A DNA stretch of 63,739 bases from Flavobacteriaceae bacterium (GTDB taxonomy: Bacteria; Bacteroidota; Bacteroidia; Flavobacteriales; Flavobacteriaceae): assembly GCA_947488595.1 (NCBI GenBank), contig CANKZI010000016.1, positions 1-63,739 on the forward strand, written 5' to 3'. Positions 35,624 through 42,852 of the stretch are shown here, one piece after another; the stretch's first letter is position 1; every line of letters begins with the position of its first letter. The position numbers and the translations under genes are program-made. Below the pieces are notes generated by a model. It saw only the letters and a program-made list of their open reading frames with translations, was not told the DNA's origin and did no database searches.

Positions 35624-36370
35624 TTAATATTTCCCGCTCAATAATGCGCCACCGATGTTTGATTTGGCTTCGATACCGAGTTTTTTCATCATCTCATAAG
35701 TTGTACAAACTGCTGCTGATGTTACTGGAATTCCGATTTCGGCTTGTATCAAATCAATCGCTTCCAACGATGGCATTTGTACGCATGCTGATGCGACCAA
35801 AACATCCACACCTTCTAGATTTAATTGTTTGTAAATTTCCAGTAAATTCATCGGATTTTGCGCTGCCACTTTAAGATTATCCGCAATTTCTAAAGCAATA
35901 AAATCTACGACTTCAAAGCCTTGGTCTTCAATATAATCGACGACCATTTGCGTTAACGGTTTCATATAAGGAGTAATTACAGCCACTTTTTTTGCACCTA
36001 AAACCCGCAGTCCATTGATCAAAGCACCAGCGGAAGTTACAATTGGCGTCGGAAAATCGTTTGCAACCGTTTCTTGATGCAAATTCACTTCAGAAACACA
36101 GTGATAGCCTTTTCCCATACTCATTATGGCTACCAAACAGGCGTAACCCATTACATCAACATGTGCGTCCGAAAGTTCTTGCGCACATTTTAAGCTCATG
36201 GCATCCATGGCTTCGAGCTCTTCTTTGGTTACTTTTTTCATGCGCATTCTGCTACTATGAAACGTAAAACGTTCTGGCAAAATAGTTTCGCGTGATCTAA
36301 AAATGGCGGGTATTTCAGTTTCCATCGTTATGTTTGAGGATGGAACTATTTGTCCTATTCTGTATCTCAT
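35624..36370 (-). CDS. Maleate cis-trans isomerase (Asp/Glu racemase fold)
   Basis: This 248-residue enzyme belongs to the aspartate/glutamate racemase superfamily. MRYRIGQIVPSSNITMETE is the maleate isomerase-type start. The two catalytic cysteines expected for maleate isomerase are present: C78 in MGYACLVAIMS and C196 in VASACVQMPSLEA. The family converts maleate to fumarate without a cofactor. It is the last gene of the minus-strand catabolic cluster, separated from the FAH-family gene by a long hairpin. An arylmalonate decarboxylase or another racemase is possible, but both Cys and the context (gentisate cleavage) favour maleate. Confidence 0.85.
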   Translation of the reverse strand: MRYRIGQIVPSSNITMETEIPAIFRSRETILPERFTFHSSRMRMKKVTKEELEAMDAMSLKCAQELSDAHVDVMGYACLVAIMSMGKGYHCVSEVNLHQETVANDFPTPIVTSAGALINGLRVLGAKKVAVITPYMKPLTQMVVDYIEDQGFEVVDFIALEIADNLKVAAQNPMNLLEIYKQLNLEGVDVLVASACVQMPSLEAIDLIQAEIGIPVTSAAVCTTYEMMKKLGIEAKSNIGGALLSGKY

Positions 36371-36385
36371 AATATTTTTTTTTTG

Positions 36386-36428
36386 AACACAGATTGGAGA
36401 AATTTGAATAATTTCTCCAATCTGTGTT
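36386..36428. repeat. Perfect 19-base inverted repeat inside the catabolic operon
   Basis: Left arm AACACAGATTGGAGAAATT (36386-36404) and right arm AATTTCTCCAATCTGTGTT (36410-36428) match perfectly around a 5-base loop. It fills the 67-base gap between the FAH-family gene and the maleate isomerase gene. Read on the minus strand the hairpin is followed by a T-poor stretch and then a run of A/T near 36371-36384, so it could act as a partial terminator or as an RNA-stability element. Confidence 0.8.
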
Positions 36429-36437
36429 TCCTTAAAT

Positions 36438-37346
36438 TTATATTTCCTTAACCGTATTCACAATCGTTCCGATCCCTTCGACTGTTGCTTCAACAACGTC
36501 GCCATCGTGCAGCCATTCTTGAGGATTTCGACCAGCACCGACGCCAGATGGTGTTCCAGTAGCAATAATATCGCCCGGTTCTAATGTAAAAACAATACTC
36601 AAATCTTCAATTAAATCTTCGATGTTAAAAAGTAGGAATTTGGTATTAGAATTTTGTTTTTCGACCCCGTTTACTTTTAGTGATAAATTCAGATTATGGG
36701 GATTTTCTATTTCGTCTTTAGTCACTAAATACGGTCCCATTGGTGCAAAAGTATCTTGACCTTTAGAAACAATCCATTGGCCTTCACGGCGGCAATCACG
36801 AGCTGAAACATCATTAATTACGGTGTATCCAAAGACATAATCCATCGCATCAGCTTTTGACACGTATTTTCCTTTTTTGCTAATTACAACTGCCAATTCG
36901 ACCTCCCAATCCAATTGTTCGGTTAGTTTGGTGTTTTTGATAATATCGGTCTCTGTAGCGGTAACAGTAGTTGGCGGTTTAGAAAAGATGATTGGTTTTT
37001 GTGGTAATTTCCCAGTAGTATCTAATGTTCTAGCACTTTCGGCAACGTGTTCGGTATAATTTAAACCAATTCCGAAAATATTTTTTCGAGGTTTTTCGAT
37101 AGGAGCGAGGATGGTAACTTCGTTCATTTTATAAGATATTTCATCGAAGAAATTTTCGGGAGTCGCTGCAATCAATTCGGTGATTTCGGCTATGATTTCA
37201 AATCCCAAATCTATTAAATCCAACATATCGTTGGGTAACGGAAAATTGGATATTTCGCCAAAATCTTCCATATCAATAACTTGGTTGTTGTAGATGAAGC
37301 CCAATCTTGGTTCTGATTCGCTTGTTTTATAGGTAAGTAATTTCAT
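36438..37346 (-). CDS. Fumarylacetoacetate hydrolase family protein (likely maleylpyruvate or fumarylpyruvate hydrolase)
   Basis: This 302-residue member of the FAH superfamily cleaves C-C bonds in 2,4-dioxo acids. The core has FGIGLNYTEHVAES (about 91-104), metal ligands E148 and E150 in DWEVELAVVISKKGK, D179 in INDVSARDCRREGQW, and the closing GDIIATGTPSGVGAGR. In a gentisate pathway this family hydrolyses maleylpyruvate or fumarylpyruvate to pyruvate and maleate or fumarate. With maleate isomerase as the next gene and no maleylpyruvate isomerase in the window, maleylpyruvate is the likelier substrate. This is an inference from context. Confidence 0.88.
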   Translation of the reverse strand: MKLLTYKTSESEPRLGFIYNNQVIDMEDFGEISNFPLPNDMLDLIDLGFEIIAEITELIAATPENFFDEISYKMNEVTILAPIEKPRKNIFGIGLNYTEHVAESARTLDTTGKLPQKPIIFSKPPTTVTATETDIIKNTKLTEQLDWEVELAVVISKKGKYVSKADAMDYVFGYTVINDVSARDCRREGQWIVSKGQDTFAPMGPYLVTKDEIENPHNLNLSLKVNGVEKQNSNTKFLLFNIEDLIEDLSIVFTLEPGDIIATGTPSGVGAGRNPQEWLHDGDVVEATVEGIGTIVNTVKEI

Positions 37347-37392
37347 GATTTTTTGTTTAAAAGTTACTAAGTTGTAAAGTTATTTTTAGTTA

Positions 37393-38568
37393 CTAATTTT
37401 CAATATTTATTTCGCTAATTTGACCTTCTTGATTTTTTATTTTTAAGATATATTTATCTTTATTTTTCCATTCTTTTTTAAGCTTTAAGAAATCACAAAG
37501 AGAAATATTAGTAATATCTATTTGATCAACACTAATGAATTCATCGCCTGTATACATTAAGGTTTTAAGTCTTTCATCCCAAACTAATCCGACAACTACT
37601 TTGTTGTTTTGAATTGAGGCATTAAACTTCGGTGCTTTTTCTTTTAAATCAATAGTTTTGGTAGATTCGAAATAGAATTTTTTGTTTAAAAAATCTAAAG
37701 TTATATCTCCATATTTTAGAAAATCTAATCCAATTCTTGAGTTTTCATCTGTGGTTGTTGTAACCATTATATTGTTTATGACTTGTTGGTTTAAGTTAGC
37801 TTGTTCAATTTCAATCATTTTTTTTTCATTTCTATTACCCGCACCAAAAAGACCCGAATCTCCAATACCTGTAGCAGAGTATAATGCTTCAAAAATTTTA
37901 CTTTTTTCAAAAATCGAATAAGCTCTTTTTGACATATCATAAAGCCCATCCATACCTGTATCCACAAGAACCATATCTGAGGCTTTTTCCTTATTTTTAC
38001 CAACAAACTTTAATTCTACATAGGGTGATTTTTGATTCCCTACTAATTTCATTTTGATTGGTTTTTTATTTATATTTAATGATTTTATTTTATTTGTGAT
38101 AATTATCGTTTTATTAGTACTATTTATCTTAATAATTGAATTTCGTAATAAATTACTACCAATAAAACCATCAATTTTATAACAACTAAGTAAATTATGT
38201 TCTTCAAAATTATAAATTAAACCTGCTTGATTTTTAAAAATAAGGTTGCCAATTTTGAGTTGAGGAACTACAACAAATTTCATTTTTTGATCTTGATTGT
38301 TTGCATCATTTACATTTATTGAATCACCTTCAGCAACATTTAATTCTTTTAATAATTCTGGAGAGAATAAATTAGGTGCGCCAGTATCTAACAAAAATCG
38401 ATATGTTTTGTCTTTTATAGTTACAGGAAGTATTATTTTTCCTATTTCTGTTTGATATGGAATAACTTCATAATATTCTATAAGGTTTATGCTACCTTGG
38501 TTAAAATTAATTTGGCCAAAAATTAAAGAATTAATTAAAAGAAGTAGTAAGACTAGTTTATATTTCAT
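37393..38568 (-). CDS. Secreted retropepsin-like aspartyl protease with possible PDZ domain
   Basis: This 391-residue protein has a signal peptide (MKYKLVLLLLLINSLIFGQ). Two aspartyl protease-like half-domains are seen: RFLLDTGAPNLFSPELL near residues 57-73 and MVLVDTGMDGLYDMS near 198-212, each with the Asp-Thr-Gly motif. The C-terminal part, about residues 320-391 (GDEFISVDQIDITNI), looks PDZ-like. Parts are far more AT-rich than neighbouring genes (8 and 11 G+C of 60 bases in two segments counted by eye, 38041-38160). It sits within the aromatic degradation operon, with gaps of 46 and 15 bases, although a secreted protease has no obvious role there. Confidence 0.85.
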   Translation of the reverse strand: MKYKLVLLLLLINSLIFGQINFNQGSINLIEYYEVIPYQTEIGKIILPVTIKDKTYRFLLDTGAPNLFSPELLKELNVAEGDSINVNDANNQDQKMKFVVVPQLKIGNLIFKNQAGLIYNFEEHNLLSCYKIDGFIGSNLLRNSIIKINSTNKTIIITNKIKSLNINKKPIKMKLVGNQKSPYVELKFVGKNKEKASDMVLVDTGMDGLYDMSKRAYSIFEKSKIFEALYSATGIGDSGLFGAGNRNEKKMIEIEQANLNQQVINNIMVTTTTDENSRIGLDFLKYGDITLDFLNKKFYFESTKTIDLKEKAPKFNASIQNNKVVVGLVWDERLKTLMYTGDEFISVDQIDITNISLCDFLKLKKEWKNKDKYILKIKNQEGQISEINIEN

Positions 38569-38583
38569 GTATATATTTCATTT

Positions 38584-39699
38584 TTAGGTCTTTTGATGAC
38601 CATTATTCTCGTCTAAATCTCTACTTTGAAATAAACCTAAACTTTCAATTACGGGTAAATCGTTGAATTGAAATAAGCAAGTATCTTCTGTTTCGGAAAG
38701 GTTATGATGCTCGTGCCAAGCCCAACTCGGAACACAAAAGATATCTCTTTCTTTCCATTCAAAACGTTGTCCGTTGATGATAGAGAATCCTTTTCCTTTA
38801 GCGCATTGATACACAAATGAACCTGTATGCTTGTGTGCTTTTCCTTTGAAACCGGCCGGTAATAATTGCATTGCGGCTCCCATAGTTTGCATTACGTGTC
38901 CGCCTGTTAACGGATTAGAATATTGCATAAAAATGCCATCAAACGGATTAACATCATTCACTTTTTGAGCTTCTAATAAAGCAGGATACACATTTTTCCA
39001 AGAATATTTAAATAAGGGTGAATAGGGCTTGTCCCACGTTTTATCGACTGGAATTAATCCTGCACAACCATAAGTGATAGGAGAATAATTTAAAGGTTTT
39101 ACTAAAGGCTGCTTGCCATCATAAACGGAATAGTCATTCGCTTCCAATGCGTTTACTAAAGGAATATCCAAACCATCTTGCCAAATACAGGTTTTGCCAT
39201 TTTCGTCAACGCCATGTTCATGCCAAGTAGAATTGGGTGTAATCACAAAATCGTTGACTTCAAAAGTGATTTTGTTGCCATCAACAACGGTATATCCACC
39301 TTCGCCTTCCATAATAAAGCGCAATGCCGATGCTTTGTGTTTGTGTGCCGAAGTACTCTCGCCAGGACGCGTAACTTGAATTCCGGTGTACAGCCAACCT
39401 ACCGCTGCGGCAACGTCTTTTCGTTTGTCGTTGACGAGATAAACGACACGCCTTCCAGCTTGTTCTGGTGTCACCAATTCGGAAGATTTTAACACTAATT
39501 CACGTAAATCGCTATATTTCCAAAGCATTGGCACAGAAGCGCTTCTTGGTTCCCAAGGCTCGATATCGTTGGCAACGGTCCATAATGCACCAGCGCCAAG
39601 AGATTCTAATGCTGCGTAGTAAGCTTCTAGTTCTGGTGTGTCGTGAACTCTTGCTCTTCCTAACTGATTGTCGGAATGGTTTGCTTCCATAGGTTTCAA
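38584..39699 (-). CDS. Gentisate 1,2-dioxygenase (bicupin)
   Basis: This 371-residue double-cupin, iron-dependent ring-cleavage enzyme opens gentisate to maleylpyruvate. The N-terminal stretch GAGALWTVANDIEPWEP (about 35-51) and VGWLYTGIQVTRPGE (about 100-114) are family hallmarks. The metal ligands of the first cupin are H119 and H121 in SAHKHKASALRFIMEG and H160 in TWHEHG. The second cupin has KAHKHTGSFVYQ and WAWHEHHN. An ATG three codons on (39690) is an alternative start. Related salicylate or 1-hydroxy-2-naphthoate dioxygenases are possible, but with a CoA ligase, hydroxylase and thioesterase nearby gentisate is the best substrate. Confidence 0.9.
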   Translation of the reverse strand: MKPMEANHSDNQLGRARVHDTPELEAYYAALESLGAGALWTVANDIEPWEPRSASVPMLWKYSDLRELVLKSSELVTPEQAGRRVVYLVNDKRKDVAAAVGWLYTGIQVTRPGESTSAHKHKASALRFIMEGEGGYTVVDGNKITFEVNDFVITPNSTWHEHGVDENGKTCIWQDGLDIPLVNALEANDYSVYDGKQPLVKPLNYSPITYGCAGLIPVDKTWDKPYSPLFKYSWKNVYPALLEAQKVNDVNPFDGIFMQYSNPLTGGHVMQTMGAAMQLLPAGFKGKAHKHTGSFVYQCAKGKGFSIINGQRFEWKERDIFCVPSWAWHEHHNLSETEDTCLFQFNDLPVIESLGLFQSRDLDENNGHQKT

Positions 39700-39741
39700 T
39701 ATTTAAACCTGCAAGGTTTTGTAAGTCTGGCAGATTGAGTA

Positions 39742-40722
39742 TTATTTTTTATTAAATTCTTCATGATTATCAATAAAAGTAATTTTTCGGGTTGGTGCAA
39801 CATTCACACGCAAATCAAAAATATCAAAACGGTTGTAATGTCCCAAAATGTCATGCATTTGTTTCGGTTGAATGCACTTTTCTAAATCAATATCGGCATA
39901 TACAATCCCTTCGTCATCAATTAAAGGTTGACCAACAACAGCTCCATTTGGACCAATAATTCCTGAAAAAGCGGAATTTTTACGTGTCAATAAATCATCA
40001 ACATTTGGAACATCAGCTCGCAAAGCGTCTTTAATTTCCTGAGAAATCGTTGAACATGAAACTATTGTAAACAATTTACCTTCAAACGAATGGGCTGCGG
40101 CACGAATTTTTATTGCTTCAGCCATATCATAATCGGGTGGAGCAACAGGAAGTGAAATATAGTTAGCAATGTGTATTAATTCGCCTTGTGCCAAAAGTGT
40201 AAAACGCGCTAAAGTATTAGTATTTTCGCCACAAGCCAAAGTTCCTATTGGACCAATTTCGGTATCGTAAACTTTTAGAGAAGAACCATCGCCAGATGTC
40301 CAAGTTAGTTTTTCGGCCCAAGTTGGTACTAATTTTCTGTGTTTTCCAATTAGGTTTCCGTTGTTATCGATGATTAAATTGGTATTGTAAATTTCGCCGT
40401 AACTGTCTCCACGTTCGTTGATTCCGATAACGATGTGACAATTGTATTTATTCGCAGCTTGAAATAAAGGTTGCATCACTTCATCCTCCACTTTTACAGC
40501 AGATTTATACAGTTTTTCGTACCATTTGCTTCCTTGAACTGGCGTCATAATCCAATTCCAGTATGGATAACCTGCAATAAAAACCTCTGGAAAAGCGACT
40601 AGATTTGCTCCGTTTTTTGAAGCTTCTTTAATAAAAACTATGGCTTTGTCAATGGTTTTTTCAACGTCAAGAAAAACGGGAGAAGTTTGTACTGCGGCTG
40701 CTTTGAATTTTTTAAAGTCCAT
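39742..40722 (-). CDS. Nitrilase family carbon-nitrogen hydrolase
   Basis: This 326-residue enzyme of the nitrilase superfamily has the catalytic triad E46 (VAFPEVFIAGYP), K130 (GKHRKLVPTWAE) and C164 (TLACGENTNTLARF). Length and HRKLVPTWAE fit true nitrilases, which turn a nitrile into a carboxylic acid and ammonia in the cytoplasm. The Cys is followed by GEN rather than the usual WEN/WEH, which marks a separate subgroup. In this operon a plausible role is to make the aromatic acid that the CoA ligase uses, but that is inference. An amidase role is possible. Confidence 0.87.
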   Translation of the reverse strand: MDFKKFKAAAVQTSPVFLDVEKTIDKAIVFIKEASKNGANLVAFPEVFIAGYPYWNWIMTPVQGSKWYEKLYKSAVKVEDEVMQPLFQAANKYNCHIVIGINERGDSYGEIYNTNLIIDNNGNLIGKHRKLVPTWAEKLTWTSGDGSSLKVYDTEIGPIGTLACGENTNTLARFTLLAQGELIHIANYISLPVAPPDYDMAEAIKIRAAAHSFEGKLFTIVSCSTISQEIKDALRADVPNVDDLLTRKNSAFSGIIGPNGAVVGQPLIDDEGIVYADIDLEKCIQPKQMHDILGHYNRFDIFDLRVNVAPTRKITFIDNHEEFNKK

Positions 40723-40746
40723 TATTACTATTTTAAATGATGCATT

Positions 40747-41169
40747 TTAAATTATAAATTGCGAAATTAAGTTTTTCATTTCGTCATTAAAAGGTTCCGC
40801 TTTTATGCCTTTTCTATCTTCTTGAATGGCAACATTGACCAAAGTTACTTCGCCTTCAAGGCAAACCTCTTTTTGTTCATTTTCAAATTGAAAACCGCAG
40901 ACAATTGAAGCGCTACCAAGCCGAACGACCCAAAGTGATTTGGTTAAAATTGTACCTATTCTTGCTGCTTTTTTAAATTGCACTTTTAAATCTACTGTGG
41001 GAATGCCGTTGGTTTCATGTATTTTTGAAAAGGGTCTATCAAGTGCTTCTTCAAACCAATCTTCAACTAAATCGTTTAGCATTTCTAGAAATCTCGGGTA
41101 AAATACAATGCCAGCATAATCTACATGTTTGAAGCGTACTTTTTCACTTTTGATAAATGGCTTATTCAT
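40747..41169 (-). CDS. 4HBT family acyl-CoA thioesterase (probable gentisyl-CoA thioesterase)
   Basis: This 140-residue hotdog-fold thioesterase shows VRFKHVDYAGIVFYPRFLEM (about 11-30), where D17 is the expected catalytic Asp of the 4-hydroxybenzoyl-CoA thioesterase family. It lies 24 and 25 bases from its neighbours on the same strand. In the proposed route it would release gentisate from gentisyl-CoA after ring hydroxylation. A general housekeeping YbgC-like role is the alternative, but the operon position argues for the pathway. Confidence 0.87.
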   Translation of the reverse strand: MNKPFIKSEKVRFKHVDYAGIVFYPRFLEMLNDLVEDWFEEALDRPFSKIHETNGIPTVDLKVQFKKAARIGTILTKSLWVVRLGSASIVCGFQFENEQKEVCLEGEVTLVNVAIQEDRKGIKAEPFNDEMKNLISQFII

Positions 41170-41194
41170 TATTTATCTTTTTTGATATTGTCAA

Positions 41195-42784
41195 TTATTT
41201 TAATTTGAAACGTTGAATTTTTCCGGTTTCCGTTTTTGGCAAACTTTCTAAAAACCTAATTATTCTCGGATATTTATAAGGTGCAGCGGTTGCTTTAAAC
41301 CAATCCTGAATTGATTTTGCCATCGCATCATTAGCTTTACCAAAATCTTTTAAAACAACATATGCGCAGACTAATGTGCCTCGTTCGTGATCTGGAACAC
41401 CAACGACAGCGCATTCTAAAATTGCATCGTGCGTTAAAAGTACACTTTCTACTTCAATTGCTGCAATATTATAGCCTGAAGAAATAATCATGTCATCGCC
41501 ACGTGCCACAAACCAATAAAAGCCATCGTCATCTTTTTTGAAAATATCGCCAGTGATATTCCATTTATTTTCGACATACTCTTTTTGCTTATCGTCGCGG
41601 TTCAAGTATTTGCAACCGGTAATTCCGCGAACTGCCAATCTTCCAACTTCATTATTTGGCAATTCATTTCCTTTTTTATCGATAATCTTGGCTTCATAAC
41701 CGTGAATCGGTAATCCTGTTGCGCCAGGTTTCATGTTTTGGTCGTTCGATGCAATAAAAATATGTAAAATTTCGGTTGCACCAATGCCATCAATAATTTT
41801 TAATCCGGTAGTTTCATACCAATCTTGCCAGACTTTTAAGGGTAAATTTTCGCCCGCAGAAACGCATTTGCGCAGTGATGATATATTGAATTCTTTCACT
41901 TTTGTTGTAATAATTCTCCAGGCCGTTGGCGCTGTGAAACAAATGGTTATTTGATGTTCTTCGATCGCTTTTAGCAATACTTCAGGTGATGGTTTTTCGA
42001 TTAAAAAAGTTGATGCGCCAAAGTACAGCGGAAACAAAACCAATCCGCCAAGGCCAAAAGTAAAACCAAGTGGCGGGCTTCCGGTAAAAATATCATTTAC
42101 TGTTGGTTGTAATGCATATTGTGGAAAAGCTTCGCAAATATTTAGAACGTCTTTATGATAATGTGCAGTCATTTTGGGTAAACCCGTGGTTCCTGAAGTA
42201 AATCCAATTAAGCAAATTGAATCGGCTTTTGAATTAAAATTAATAAATGTTTTTGGCTTGGATTGCATCAAATATTCTAAATCGGAATTGTTATAAAAAC
42301 AGATCTTCTTTAGAAAATCAGATTGAACAGCATTCATTTCTTCGGATAATTGGATGTCGCAAAATGCATGAGATATTTCAGCACAATCAATAATTGTGGA
42401 TAGTTCTTTGGCTCTAAGTAGTGGCATAGTGGCGACTACAATTCCGCCAGCTTTTAAAATCGCAAACCAACAGGCGACCATCATTGGGTTGTTGGAAGAA
42501 CGTATTAACACACGATTACCAGACTTCAAACCTAAATCTTCGACCAAAACATGTGCTATTTGGTTGGCTTTTTCAAATAATTCTTGATAGGTCCAAGTTG
42601 TTGTAAAAGTGCGAATACAAATTCTATTTCCGCGGTTTTCGTAAGTATGATTGTCCAAAAGTCTTTCGACACAATTGAGCATTTCTGGATGCTGAAATTG
42701 AGGCAAATCCAAAAAAGAATAGTCTGGATGCAATTCTGGTTGTGGTAAACTATGTTGTGCGAAATTGTCTTCGTAGTGTTTCAT
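41195..42784 (-). CDS. Aryl-CoA ligase (salicylate/2-aminobenzoate/benzoate-CoA ligase type)
   Basis: This adenylate-forming enzyme has 529 residues from the ATG at 42784 (MKHYEDNFAQHSLPQPE); a start at 42805 would add seven residues. It activates an aromatic acid with ATP and CoA. The P-loop is GFTSGTTGLPK (about 194-204), the A5-like IDGIGATEILHIFI follows, then GDIFKKDDDGFYWFVARGDDMI, and the catalytic lysine lies in PKTETGKIQRFKLK at the C-terminus. The benzoate-CoA ligase branch is suggested by ATEILHIF. Together with the fused monooxygenase next door, salicylate or anthranilate is the likely substrate; the gentisate dioxygenase favours salicylate. Confidence 0.9.
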   Translation of the reverse strand: MKHYEDNFAQHSLPQPELHPDYSFLDLPQFQHPEMLNCVERLLDNHTYENRGNRICIRTFTTTWTYQELFEKANQIAHVLVEDLGLKSGNRVLIRSSNNPMMVACWFAILKAGGIVVATMPLLRAKELSTIIDCAEISHAFCDIQLSEEMNAVQSDFLKKICFYNNSDLEYLMQSKPKTFINFNSKADSICLIGFTSGTTGLPKMTAHYHKDVLNICEAFPQYALQPTVNDIFTGSPPLGFTFGLGGLVLFPLYFGASTFLIEKPSPEVLLKAIEEHQITICFTAPTAWRIITTKVKEFNISSLRKCVSAGENLPLKVWQDWYETTGLKIIDGIGATEILHIFIASNDQNMKPGATGLPIHGYEAKIIDKKGNELPNNEVGRLAVRGITGCKYLNRDDKQKEYVENKWNITGDIFKKDDDGFYWFVARGDDMIISSGYNIAAIEVESVLLTHDAILECAVVGVPDHERGTLVCAYVVLKDFGKANDAMAKSIQDWFKATAAPYKYPRIIRFLESLPKTETGKIQRFKLK

Positions 42785-42852
42785 TTCAAAAATTGTATGT
42801 TGCAAAATACAGATGGAACTTCATGCTACAACAATTAATTCCACATTTTACT

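Noticed and set aside
39703..39735. Short palindromic AAACCTGCAAGGTTT-like sequence between dioxygenase and nitrilase genes
   Set aside because: It resembles fragments of common flavobacterial repeats, but the arms are only six bases and no second copy was seen in the window.
40747..41169. Reading the 4HBT protein as a Tol-Pal YbgC homologue
   Set aside because: No tol or pal genes are near, and the gene is packed within the aromatic operon, so a pathway thioesterase is the better call.
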